This document shows positions 25,969 through 34,500 of a stretch of DNA of 64,000 bases, in pieces. Within the stretch, counting starts at the first letter, position 1. The number at the start of each line of letters is the position of its first letter. The DNA comes from Syntrophales bacterium (lineage in GTDB: Bacteria; Desulfobacterota; Syntrophia; Syntrophales; UBA5619), in assembly GCA_023229765.1 (NCBI GenBank), contig JALNYO010000005.1, forward strand, positions 62,001-126,000, in the 5' to 3' direction. The notes under the pieces are model-generated. The model saw nothing but the letters and a program-made list of their open reading frames with translations, made no database searches and was not told the DNA's origin. The translations under genes were made by a program, and so were the position numbers.

Positions 25969-28542
25969 TTACGGCCCGTACACCTGCGGCTCGCTCTTCA
26001 GGAATAACGTCCTTACCCGGTTGTTTTTGGTATCGCCGATATAGATGCGGCCGCCGCCTTTAGTCATCCCCAGGGCGACGCCGGCAGGGGATCTGAGCCA
26101 AGCCTGCGCTGCCGGCTGGTTGTCTCCATTGTATCCGTTGTTTGTCTTGGTGCCGGCCATGGTGCGGATGACGCCGTGGTCGATGGTAGCGGCGGGGTTA
26201 TTTACCAGCCGTAAGGCATGGTTGCCCGTATCGGCAATATAGATGTTTCCCGCCCCATCCACGGCGACCGCCTGGGGGATGTTGAGCTGAGCCGCCGTCG
26301 CGGCTGCCCCATCTCCCGAATAACCCGCTGATCCCACACCGGCCACCGTGCTGATGATGCTGTTTGTATTGACGATCTTCCGGATACAATGGTTGTTCGT
26401 ATCGGCAATATAAAGATCGTTTACCATGTTGATAAAAATCCCTGTGGGGGTGTCTAACTGCGCGGCAGCACAAATGCCTCCATCGCCGGAATAGCCTGCC
26501 ACCCCCGTACCGGCCACCGTGGTGATTTCGTCATTTTTTATCTTCCTGATCCGATGATTGTTCGTATCGGTAATAAAGATGTCCCCTTTGCTATCGATAG
26601 CAACGCCCTGAGGCCCATTGAGCTGCGCCGCAGTCGCATCGCCCTTATCCCCGGAATAGCCCGCTACCCCTGTACCTGCCACCGTAATGATATTGCTGCA
26701 GTTGCTGCTGCAACTGCTATCGGTGATAACTCCGGCGACGGCCTTCACTTGGCGAATCTTGTTGTTTACCGTATCGGCGATATATAGATTTCCCGAGGTG
26801 TCAACGGCAACGCCTGTCGGTGAATTCAATGTGGTATTTACCGCCAGGATGTTGTCGACCGGATACCCTGCCGGTTCGGTGGCGGTGCCGGTGCCGGCGA
26901 CGGTGACGAGGGCGTTGGTCGCCGTATCCAGCTTCCGTATGCGGTGATTTGCGGAATCGGCGATATAGAGAAACAGCTTTTTCAGGACGGCATCGTAGTA
27001 TGTGGCCATCCCTTGGGGGGAGTTCAGACCGGGACCCACCGTCATGGGCAGGGTGGAGATGATGTTAGTGAGGCTCACCTGCCGGAGGCAGGAGTTGTTG
27101 GTATCGGCAATGATTACCTCGCCCGTGTTTTTCACACAGACGCCCGTCGGCCAGTCAATCCGCGCCGTGGTTGCCGTCCCTCCGTCTCCGGAATAACCGG
27201 CGACGCCGGCGGTGTTGACAATGGTATTGATATACCCATCGGCCGCCGTCACTTTTCTGATCCGGTGATTTCCGGAATCGGCAATAAAGATATTTCCGCT
27301 GGCATCCACCCAGACCCCATAAGGGCTGTTGAGCCGCGCCAAAGTTGCGGCCCCTCCGTCAACCGCATAACCGTTGGAGGTCCCGGCGATGGTACTGATA
27401 TACCCATCGGCCGCCGTCACTTTTCTGATCCGATCATTTCCCGTGTCGGAGATAAAGATGTTCATGTCGCTGTCCACAAAAACCGACCGCGGGCCATTGA
27501 GCGTAGCCGCTGTGGCGGCGCCTCCGTCACCCAGTGGATGTGTACCATCGGTTCGATTACCGGACGTGTTTACGATGGTCGTGATGATGCCGGTGGCTAC
27601 CGTCACTTTTCTGATCCGATTGTTGCCCGTATCGGTAATGTTTTTGTCCATATCGGCGATATAGAGATTTCCCAGTGCATCCGCCCAGACTCCTGAGGGA
27701 CTGTTGAGCCGTGCCGCCATAGCGAGGCCTTCGTCTCCCGATGAACCGCCGCCGCCGGTCGTGTTGACTACCGTGCTGATGATGCCCGCCGCTATTTTAC
27801 GGATGCGGTTGTTATTCGTGTCGGCGATGTAGATATTCCCCGAGGTATCAACACAGACACCACTCGGGGAATCGAGTTGGGCCAGGGTCGCCAGTCCGCC
27901 GTCACCGCTGAATCCGCTCTTGCCTGTGCCCGCTACCCGGAGAATGGCGCCGGACAGGGCATCCATCTTCCAGATTGAGTGGTTGTCATAATCGGCAAAA
28001 ATGATGTTGCCGGCGCTGTCGGCACAGGCCTGTCTGGGTTTTGCGACCGGCGGCAGGGGATTCGAGATATTGTAGCGGAAGGACTTATTTACCGGTCGTA
28101 AAGCATACGGGGCCGTCACCGAGACGATGATGGCATCCTTGTAATCGATCAGCGCCGAGTAGGTAGCGGTATCCGGACCAAACACCTTCCGATTGTAGGT
28201 TCTACCCTGATAGGGATAATCTTCTCCGGCCGGGACGGTGCGCCAGGAGGGATCCCCCGTCAGTTTCCACACGGACTGTTCGATGACGGCCAGTTGATCG
28301 AGATAGGTCTGCGCGTCAACGGTCCGGTTGGTGGCCATCCTGCCCTGCATGCCCGCTTTAAAATTCAGGGACATGGCCGTCACGGCCAGCAGAAGCAGCA
28401 GAGCAAGCAGGATAACGAGGATAAACCCTTTTTCTTTCCTTGGCTTGGCATGAAAATCCCCCCATCCCCCCTTTGTCAAAGGGGGGTAAGGGGGGATTTT
28501 CATGCTTCTTTGTGCCCGTGACGGGCATGGAGGGTTAGACAT
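25969..28542 (-). CDS. Minor pilin fused to an NHL-repeat beta-propeller
   Basis: An 857-residue protein. Near residue 36 is a prepilin-like cleavage site and hydrophobic helix, EKGF|ILVILLALLLLLAV, of the PilX type. After about 120 residues of pilin-like sequence there are about twelve NHL repeats, each with a core such as GNIYIADTNNNRIRKI and a preceding GYSGDGG turn, enough for two six-bladed propellers. The ATG at 28542 overlaps the stop of the PilW-like gene (TAATG). The first ~30 residues are encoded by a type A palindromic element, giving an unusually long leader. PilX normally partners the separate propeller protein PilY1 at the pilus tip; here the two roles may be joined. Function as a tip adhesin is inference. 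Confidence 0.78.
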   Translation of the reverse strand: MSNPPCPSRAQRSMKIPPYPPLTKGGWGDFHAKPRKEKGFILVILLALLLLLAVTAMSLNFKAGMQGRMATNRTVDAQTYLDQLAVIEQSVWKLTGDPSWRTVPAGEDYPYQGRTYNRKVFGPDTATYSALIDYKDAIIVSVTAPYALRPVNKSFRYNISNPLPPVAKPRQACADSAGNIIFADYDNHSIWKMDALSGAILRVAGTGKSGFSGDGGLATLAQLDSPSGVCVDTSGNIYIADTNNNRIRKIAAGIISTVVNTTGGGGSSGDEGLAMAARLNSPSGVWADALGNLYIADMDKNITDTGNNRIRKVTVATGIITTIVNTSGNRTDGTHPLGDGGAATAATLNGPRSVFVDSDMNIFISDTGNDRIRKVTAADGYISTIAGTSNGYAVDGGAATLARLNSPYGVWVDASGNIFIADSGNHRIRKVTAADGYINTIVNTAGVAGYSGDGGTATTARIDWPTGVCVKNTGEVIIADTNNSCLRQVSLTNIISTLPMTVGPGLNSPQGMATYYDAVLKKLFLYIADSANHRIRKLDTATNALVTVAGTGTATEPAGYPVDNILAVNTTLNSPTGVAVDTSGNLYIADTVNNKIRQVKAVAGVITDSSCSSNCSNIITVAGTGVAGYSGDKGDATAAQLNGPQGVAIDSKGDIFITDTNNHRIRKIKNDEITTVAGTGVAGYSGDGGICAAAQLDTPTGIFINMVNDLYIADTNNHCIRKIVNTNSIISTVAGVGSAGYSGDGAAATAAQLNIPQAVAVDGAGNIYIADTGNHALRLVNNPAATIDHGVIRTMAGTKTNNGYNGDNQPAAQAWLRSPAGVALGMTKGGGRIYIGDTKNNRVRTLFLKSEPQVYGP
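28449..28533. repeat. Type A palindromic element inside the pilin-NHL gene
   Basis: A full type A element (palindrome core CCCTTTGTCAAAGGG, then the small hairpin TGCCCGTGACGGGCA). It lies in frame between the start codon at 28542 and the prepilin cleavage site, so it encodes most of the leader peptide of the pilin-NHL protein. Confidence 0.8.
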
Positions 28543-29192
28543 TAATCCACCCATCTGGCCCTGGCGGTCGTTTGCAGGGTGACCGCCTTGCTTCCCTGCT
28601 GCAGCGTCAGGACGATTTCCACGATGCCTGGCGCCAGGCGCCGGCAAGAAAAACCCAGCGGATTATTCAGAGGATCAGGTTTGATATGTTCACAGATGAC
28701 CACCGGTGTTTTGTGATCGCCGGTATCATCCGGGGTGCTGTAGTTGGGCATCTGCTCCTTCAGCTTCCAGTTGGTTGCATCGGTCTTGTCCAGATCGAAG
28801 ATGATGAACTCCGCAGGATCCAATCCGCCCTCGTTGACCAGGCCGTTCGCATTCGTGTCGGCATCAGGTCGGCCGTCGCCGGCAGCGATATAGTTGGGGG
28901 TTGCGTTGGTGTATTGATCGCTGAGACGCTCGCTCACCGCCAGAACTTCCGTGGGATCTGTTGCCGTTGTGGACGGCGTTTGAATCTGGTCGCTCTCCTG
29001 GACGAACGCGACCATCCGCTCCAGGGCGTAACGGGCCTGGGGGACGAGATCCTGGCCCACCTGCACGGTCGTATAGGTCGAAAGGACGCGGGCCGCCACC
29101 TGATCGAGCGCGCCCACAATCAGGACCATGAGGGCGATGGCGATGAGAAGTTCGATGAGCGTGAAGCCTGCTTTTTTCGACTTGATGTTCAT
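28542..29192 (-). CDS. PilW/GspJ-like minor pseudopilin
   Basis: A 216-residue prepilin with a short basic leader and a canonical cleavage site, KKAG|FTLIELLIAI, including Glu at position 5 of the mature protein. The C-terminal part is a beta-rich domain with GGLDPAEFIIFDLD and a likely disulfide (CEHIK ... FSCRRL). The order of pseudopilin genes and the size suggest PilW or GspJ. I start at ATG 29192; TTG at 29204 is an alternative. The stop overlaps the start of the pilin-NHL gene, so the two are coupled. Confidence 0.78.
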   Translation of the reverse strand: MNIKSKKAGFTLIELLIAIALMVLIVGALDQVAARVLSTYTTVQVGQDLVPQARYALERMVAFVQESDQIQTPSTTATDPTEVLAVSERLSDQYTNATPNYIAAGDGRPDADTNANGLVNEGGLDPAEFIIFDLDKTDATNWKLKEQMPNYSTPDDTGDHKTPVVICEHIKPDPLNNPLGFSCRRLAPGIVEIVLTLQQGSKAVTLQTTARARWVD

Positions 29193-29203
29193 AAGAGTTT
29201 TCA

Positions 29204-29245
29204 AATCCCCCCTCGCCCCCCTTTGCTAAAGGGGGGTGAATCCCC
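29204..29245. repeat. Partial type A palindrome between pseudopilin genes
   Basis: The core CCCCCCTTTGCTAAAGGGG fills almost the entire gap between the 29245-29688 pseudopilin and the PilW-like gene. Confidence 0.7.
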
Positions 29246-29688
29246 TAACGGGCAGCCTTGAGCGTTTGCAGGGTGACATTTCTGAGGGTAACCGTGAGTT
29301 CTATAAGGCCGCCCGCGCCGCCGCTGGCGTCCGTGATGGCAACAACGGGTGTGTATGTCTGTCCCAGGTAACTAAATCTTGGTTTATCCGGCGCAGCCTG
29401 ACTGACAAAGAGGGCGACCAAATTGGCTGGATTAGTCCGGTTGTCAACGAGGGTCTGGAAATCGAGGTCCAAAAACCAGTTCATGGTCTCCCGGGCCTGG
29501 CCGGTGAGGACCGTCTGCTCCTCTCCCTGGCCGGTCGCGAGGAGGGCGGGGGCAAAGGCATTCATCATGGGGACAATCGCGACGGCCATGATCAGGAGGG
29601 TCACGACTATTTCGAAGAGCGTAAAGCCCCGCTGGTTATGTGAGATATGATGTGCGGAAAGAAACTGCCGATTCACCTGAAATGTCAC
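29245..29688 (-). CDS. Minor pseudopilin (PilV/GspI/MshD-like)
   Basis: A 147-residue prepilin: leader ending in HNQRG, cleavage before FTLFEIVVTLLIM, Glu at position 5, one hydrophobic helix, then a small globular domain. The frame opens with GTG at 29688; GTG at 29676 is also possible, since AGGTGA lies upstream. Size and position between a GspH-like and a PilW-like gene fit a PilV/GspI-type minor component that helps prime the fibre tip. The exact class is uncertain. Confidence 0.72.
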   Translation of the reverse strand: MTFQVNRQFLSAHHISHNQRGFTLFEIVVTLLIMAVAIVPMMNAFAPALLATGQGEEQTVLTGQARETMNWFLDLDFQTLVDNRTNPANLVALFVSQAAPDKPRFSYLGQTYTPVVAITDASGGAGGLIELTVTLRNVTLQTLKAAR

Positions 29689-29690
29689 CT

Positions 29691-29875
29691 CAAATCCCCC
29701 CAGCCCCCCTTTTCTAAAGGGGGGATTTTATATTTTCCCTTTTGCTAAAGGGGATGTATATTTTCCCCTTTGCTAGGGGAGGTATATTTACCTCTTTGCT
29801 AAAGGGGAGGGGCGATTGAAGGGTGAGGAAATTCCCCTCTTTGGAAAAGAGGGGTTAGGGGAGATTTTCGTCATC
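29691..29875. repeat. Tandem type A-derived palindromes
   Basis: The 202-base gap between two pseudopilin genes holds several decayed type A palindromes in a row, with cores CCCCTTTTCTAAAGGGG near 29704, related TTTGCTAAAGGGG and CCCTTTGCTAGGGG units, and CCCCTCTTTGGAAAAGAGG near 29836. It contains no gene. Confidence 0.7.
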
Positions 29876-29890
29876 CTTTTACCGCCTTTT

Positions 29891-30412
29891 TCACTGGACG
29901 CTGATTCGTCCCGTCGCCCCGTCTACCGTGATCGCCCTCTGGTTGTCGCCCATGCTGACGGTAACCGTCGTGTTCGAATTGCCGGAGTGGCCGTCGGGAT
30001 AAAAGACGATCTGCGCGCCCGTGAAGGTCACCGCCCGGTAGTTTTCCATGTCGTCGAAGTCCCGGAGGTACCAGTCCTTGTCGAGGGGGTTCAAGACCAC
30101 GCCATAGGCAGTCACCGGCGGGTCATCGGCGGTATGTGGGTTGGCGTCGTTGACATACCGGTTGTCGTAGATCTTAAACCAGTGGCCGGTGGCGTCGGCC
30201 TGAAAACCGAAGGGCCGCCGGTAACGGACCGCCAGGTTCCCGGCGTACTGCATGCCCGAAACGAGCTCGGCGGCGGCCTCGTTCAACCGGGTTTCCTGGA
30301 TCATGCCCTGGAACTGGGGAATGGCAATCATCCCGATAATCCCGAGGATCACGATTACCAGCAGACTGTCTATGAGGGTGAATCCCTTCTGTCTTCCTCC
30401 TGTGTTAAACAC
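29891..30412 (-). CDS. GspH/FimT-like minor pseudopilin
   Basis: A prepilin of about 173 residues with cleavage site RQKG|FTLIDSLLVIVILGI. Position 5 of the mature chain is Asp where most pseudopilins have Glu. The following domain includes YGVVLNPLD and AQIVFYPDGHSGNSNTTVTV, characteristic of the GspH/FimT family. The frame is open upstream of any good start. I used GTG at 30412, which gives a 10-residue leader; no clear ribosome binding site supports it, so the start is tentative. It follows the major pseudopilin gene closely. Confidence 0.72.
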   Translation of the reverse strand: MFNTGGRQKGFTLIDSLLVIVILGIIGMIAIPQFQGMIQETRLNEAAAELVSGMQYAGNLAVRYRRPFGFQADATGHWFKIYDNRYVNDANPHTADDPPVTAYGVVLNPLDKDWYLRDFDDMENYRAVTFTGAQIVFYPDGHSGNSNTTVTVSMGDNQRAITVDGATGRISVQ

Positions 30413-30440
30413 AGATGCCAGGGCGCGAAGGCCCCCCGCC

Positions 30441-31019
30441 TCAATAAGTAGTATGTGCGACACTGCTGCTCGTGCCACCGTCATTGGCAAAAAAGATGCC
30501 CAATTTCGGCAGGAACTTCCATCCTGTCGCTGTTGCATCGGCGGCTCGGGCTGCTGTTATGTCGACCACAGTAAAGTCGCTCGCAAGAGTATTAAGATTA
30601 TTGAAGGGGTTCGCGGGTAGGGCACCGCCCTTGATATAGGGGCCAAGAGGAAAAGATGTGCTGGGGGAAACCGACACATTTCCCGCGGCATCGGTGTACT
30701 GAGTCATCTGTTTAGTAAAGGCCTCTACGACGTCACCTGCCGCTGACAACACAGGAGCTGCTACCGTATTACCCGTTGTCTTATTAATCCCCGGATAGGT
30801 CATGTTATGCTGGGCGTAATACATCTCGATGGCACTACGCATCCCCGCCAGGTTCGTCTTCAGCGTGCTCACCTTGGCATCGTCCGTGGAGACCGTGATC
30901 TGGGGGATAATGACCATGGCCAGGATTCCCAGGATGATGATCACGATCAGCATCTCGATCAGCGTAAATCCATCCCTGTTTTTTACTGTTCGTAATAGCT
31001 TCCGGCAAGTTGCGTTCAT
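30441..31019 (-). CDS. Major pilin/pseudopilin (GspG/PilA-like)
   Basis: A 192-residue prepilin with leader ending in NRDG, cleavage before FTLIEMLIVIIILGILAMV, Glu5 present, then the alpha-helix segment VSTLKTNLAGMRSAIEMYYAQH seen in major pseudopilins. A Pro/Gly-rich C-terminal domain follows (GPYIKGGALPANPF), resembling the GspG loop region. The ATG at 31019 has GGAGGAAG just upstream; the in-frame ATG at 31046 does not. It lies directly after the GspF-like platform gene and is the likely main subunit of the fibre. Confidence 0.82.
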   Translation of the reverse strand: MNATCRKLLRTVKNRDGFTLIEMLIVIIILGILAMVIIPQITVSTDDAKVSTLKTNLAGMRSAIEMYYAQHNMTYPGINKTTGNTVAAPVLSAAGDVVEAFTKQMTQYTDAAGNVSVSPSTSFPLGPYIKGGALPANPFNNLNTLASDFTVVDITAARAADATATGWKFLPKLGIFFANDGGTSSSVAHTTY

Positions 31020-31071
31020 TTGCTTCCTCCTCCATTTTTTTAGCATTGTTGATCTGCAAAAGTAAATTAGT

Positions 31072-32217
31072 TCATTGCGCCGTACCGGCGATCCTGAATA
31101 TGGGCAGGATCACAGCGGAGACGAGCAGCCCTACCACTGTGCCGATAATAACCAGGGCGGCCGGTTCTACCAGTGAGCTGATAATCTTCAGATCCCGCTG
31201 GATTTCCGTATCATAAAATTCCGCCAGACGCAACATTACTCTGGGCAGCTTCCCCACTTCTTCGCCCGTTGCCACCATCTGTTTGACCGTTTCCATGACG
31301 TAGGGATTGTCGGCAAAAACGCGGGAAAGGCTCCCTCCTTCCCGGACATGTTCCCGTATCTGATCCACAAAAGCGATGAAGTGCCGGTTGGCAAAGGTGG
31401 TTCGGGTTACATCGAGGGCCTCGATCAGCGGCACATGGCTTTCCATGAGATTGCCGAGCGTCCTCAGCAACTGGCCCGTTTGGATCTTGTTGAACGTGGG
31501 GGCGATAAGCGGGATGCTGACAAGAAAGCGGTCTTTTAATGCCTGACCGGGCTGACTCCGAAAAAAGGCCGCGCCGATAAAAATCAACCCGGCGCCGCCG
31601 GTTAGATAGGCCCACCAGTAGCCCCGGAGCGAGACGCTGAGGGCCATCAGGAAACGCGTTGTGGGGGGGAGGAGGCGCTCCTTGCCGGCAAAAAGCACCA
31701 TGAACTTGGGAAGGATGCCGACGACGACGAAAATCACCACGGCCAGGGCCATCACGCAGAGGATCACGGGATAGGTCAGGGTGGAGCGCAGTTGGGCGAT
31801 CAGCGCCTGGCGTCGTTCGATCATGACCACGATGCTGTCGAGGGTGTTTTTCAGGAAGCCCCCCGCTTCCCCCGCTTTGGCGAGGCTGACGTAAACTCGG
31901 TTGAAGACGTGGGGATAGCGCATCATGGCATCGGAAAGCTGTCGCCCCTCCTGGATATCCTTGAGCATGGCGAGGAGAATTTCCTTGAAAGCGGGATTCC
32001 GGGTTTGGTCTGCCAGCGCCTGCAGGCCACCGGTGAGAGAGGTTCCGATCTCGAGCATCAGGGAGAGCTGGGTGTAGAAAAAGACCTGTTCCGATGACTT
32101 GACCGCCCGGCGCCGGGAAAGCTGAAACCGGGAAGGAGTGGCCTGTGATTGTTGAGGGGCAGACGCCGGTTTTCCGGCATCAGTTACGGTCTTCAGTTGG
32201 CGTATACTAATGGCCAT
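31072..32217 (-). CDS. GspF/PilC-like inner-membrane platform protein
   Basis: A 381-residue polytopic protein with two repeats of the type II secretion F domain. The first begins FYTQLSLMLEIGTSLTGGLQAL (about residue 47) and the second near LLRTLGNLMESHVPLIEALDV. Three hydrophobic segments lie around residues 165, 215 and 365. In the machine this protein sits in the inner membrane and couples the GspE/PilB ATPase to pilin insertion. The start at 32217 gives a short basic N-terminus. It precedes the major pilin gene in the same operon. Confidence 0.88.
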   Translation of the reverse strand: MAISIRQLKTVTDAGKPASAPQQSQATPSRFQLSRRRAVKSSEQVFFYTQLSLMLEIGTSLTGGLQALADQTRNPAFKEILLAMLKDIQEGRQLSDAMMRYPHVFNRVYVSLAKAGEAGGFLKNTLDSIVVMIERRQALIAQLRSTLTYPVILCVMALAVVIFVVVGILPKFMVLFAGKERLLPPTTRFLMALSVSLRGYWWAYLTGGAGLIFIGAAFFRSQPGQALKDRFLVSIPLIAPTFNKIQTGQLLRTLGNLMESHVPLIEALDVTRTTFANRHFIAFVDQIREHVREGGSLSRVFADNPYVMETVKQMVATGEEVGKLPRVMLRLAEFYDTEIQRDLKIISSLVEPAALVIIGTVVGLLVSAVILPIFRIAGTAQ

Positions 32218-32234
32218 AGGTTTTTTCTCTTTCA

Positions 32235-32262
32235 AATCCCCCTGCATCCCCCTTTTCTAAAG
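32235..32262. repeat. Partial type A palindrome
   Basis: The core CCCCCTTTTCTAAAGGGGG lies between the hybrid kinase gene and the gspF-like gene. Confidence 0.65.
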
Positions 32263-32311
32263 GGGGAGAATTATGTGGGGCCCTTCTGAAGGGAGAGAAC
32301 TGGGTCGCGTC

Positions 32312-34348
32312 TCATAAAAATACCTGACTCGTATTCCTGTCGAGCTCCTGTCGAACGGCGATACCAAACTTCTCCAACGTATAGGGCTTATTTATATATT
32401 GCCCCGCGCCTAATTTCAAGCACTCGTTAATATTTTCATTTTCAGAATAGCCGCTGGAGATGATTGCCTTTTGATGAGGACGCAAGGCAAGGATTCGCCG
32501 GTACGTTTCCAGGCCATCCATACCGGGATCCATAATCATGTCTAAGACAACCAAATTAACCGCATTATTCTCAATATATTTAACAGCATCTTCCCCGCTG
32601 GAAACAGTTGCTACGGAATAGCCCAATGTGGTCAGGATCATCTTGGCTATATCCAACTGTTCTTGCACATCATCGACAATTAGTATTGATTCCCCGTTTC
32701 CTTTATATTCTTCAATAGGAACTGTCGATCTTTTTTTTACCAATTCCCGTCTTGTTACGGGAAAATAGAGAATGAAGGTTGTTCCTTTTCCCAAGGTGCT
32801 TTGTACGTCAATGTATCCCTTGGAATCTTTCAGTGTCGCCCAGACAATTGACATTCCCAATCCAGTTCCACTTCTCCCCATCACCTTCTTTGTATAAAAC
32901 GGCTCAAATATTTTTTTAATATCCTCGGAGGCAATGCCGGTGCCGGTATCAGAAACCGTAAACACGACATAATCTCCTTGTTCGATCATTTCATAAGCAA
33001 TGATCGGCTTGTCCACATATCGGTTTTGCGTGGAGATGATAATCTTGCCCCCATTGGGCATCGCTTCGGCTGCATTGGATACCAGATTCATAACACACTT
33101 GGATAGATGTACCGGAGAGCCAACGATGTGCAACAGATTTTCTTGAAGGTTGTTTTCGATATGAACGTGCGGATAAAATGGTTTTAGTTTTTCAAATTCA
33201 GGGCTTTTCAAATATTCGGATACTATCGTGTTTAAGTTTATTACTTCATCAGCAATGACCCCTCTTCTCGCCATGTCCAATAAATCCTGTACCACGGCTG
33301 CAGCCTTTTCTCCTGACTCGCGTATAGTTAATACAATCTTTCTCAAGGGACTCTCCGCGGGAATTTTAAGCAACAAGAGTTCGGGATAACTCACGAGACC
33401 TGTCAAAATATTATTGAGATCATGGGCTACCCCCCCCGCAAGGAGTCCAATGGCTTCCATTTTTTCAGCTTGCTGGAGTTTTGCCGTGGTGAGTTTCAAA
33501 TCAGCAGTGCGCTCTTGCACCAGCTCCTCCAGGTGGTTGTGGTAGTCCTGAAGTATCTTTTCGGTACGTACCCGTTCGGTGATATCGCCGATTAAAAGGA
33601 TAATCGTATCAGGGTCGCCCTGGAACGGAAGATTTTTCACGGATAATATCTTCTCTTCGATTTGTAGCGGAACCTTCCAGTTAATCGTGGCACTATCGTT
33701 AGAACCGGGCCTCATCACCGATTCGACTTTTGATCTTTCGGATTCATCAAATAAGGCTGGCGGACAGGCTGCCAACAGTTGTTCCTGCGGCATCCCCAGA
33801 ATTGCTACCGCGGCTGGATTAACATAAACGATATGCCCGCCGTAAATCTCAATGATCCCTTCGGAGATACTGTCCAACATGGTTTGCAGATGACGATTTT
33901 TCTGCAAAAGCTCTATCGTCATCTGTCGCGGATGTACCGTATCAATACCCATAATTCCATGAATTTGCGCTTCATCATGGGGCAATTCTGCATTGGCTAA
34001 GGCAGAGAAGAAATGTTGGGTTGTTTCTCGAAAAGTCCCTTTTGCAATTATGGCGTTGGCGCCTATTTTGGGTAGATCAAGCTGCAATTCGCTTGCTGCA
34101 GCCGACATGACAACCAGATACGTATTTTTCAGATGTTTCATCTCGCGGATAATCCGGCAAAGCTTATCGCCATTGAAATTCGGAAGGAAATAATCAATGA
34201 AAATAATATCCGGCGTGTAATCCTTCAAGGCAATCACCGCTTGGATACCGGATGAGGCGGTTAAAACCTCAAACCCTGCTTCTCGCAACTTATTTTCAAC
34301 GTACATAACGAGATAGCGATTATCATCAACAATAAAGATTTTTTTCAT
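32312..34348 (-). CDS. Hybrid sensor histidine kinase (REC-PAS-HK-REC)
   Basis: A 678-residue soluble protein. Residues 1-120 are a receiver (IFIVDDNRY, phospho-acceptor Asp in IIFIDYFLPN). Residues ~150-270 are a PAS domain. The dimerisation helix has the phospho-accepting His in GVAHDLNNILTGL. The ATPase domain has NLVSNAAEAM, DTGTGIASEDIKKIFEPF and GTGLGMSIV. The C-terminal receiver (from about residue 553) has ILIVDDV and LVVLDMIMDPGMDG. There is no membrane segment, so it senses an internal signal or receives phosphate from another kinase. It sits between the ATPase and platform genes of the pilus locus. Confidence 0.88.
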   Translation of the reverse strand: MKKIFIVDDNRYLVMYVENKLREAGFEVLTASSGIQAVIALKDYTPDIIFIDYFLPNFNGDKLCRIIREMKHLKNTYLVVMSAAASELQLDLPKIGANAIIAKGTFRETTQHFFSALANAELPHDEAQIHGIMGIDTVHPRQMTIELLQKNRHLQTMLDSISEGIIEIYGGHIVYVNPAAVAILGMPQEQLLAACPPALFDESERSKVESVMRPGSNDSATINWKVPLQIEEKILSVKNLPFQGDPDTIILLIGDITERVRTEKILQDYHNHLEELVQERTADLKLTTAKLQQAEKMEAIGLLAGGVAHDLNNILTGLVSYPELLLLKIPAESPLRKIVLTIRESGEKAAAVVQDLLDMARRGVIADEVINLNTIVSEYLKSPEFEKLKPFYPHVHIENNLQENLLHIVGSPVHLSKCVMNLVSNAAEAMPNGGKIIISTQNRYVDKPIIAYEMIEQGDYVVFTVSDTGTGIASEDIKKIFEPFYTKKVMGRSGTGLGMSIVWATLKDSKGYIDVQSTLGKGTTFILYFPVTRRELVKKRSTVPIEEYKGNGESILIVDDVQEQLDIAKMILTTLGYSVATVSSGEDAVKYIENNAVNLVVLDMIMDPGMDGLETYRRILALRPHQKAIISSGYSENENINECLKLGAGQYINKPYTLEKFGIAVRQELDRNTSQVFL

Positions 34349-34373
34349 CGAAAAATTCCCCTACATCTCCCCT

Positions 34374-34500
34374 TAAATCCCCCTCTACCCCCCTTTGCAA
34401 AAGGGGGGGTTGTTATTCCCCTCTTTGTCAAAGAGGGGTTAGGGGAGATTTTTTGATGGCTCACAAATCCCCCTGTATCCCCCTTTGCTAAAGGGGGACT
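34374..34500. repeat. Run of partial type A palindromes
   Basis: Three decayed copies follow one another between the gspE-like gene and the hybrid kinase gene, with cores CCCCCTTTGCAAAAGGGGG, CCCTCTTTGTCAAAGAGGGG and CCCCTTTGCTAAAGGGGG. No gene is present. Confidence 0.7.
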
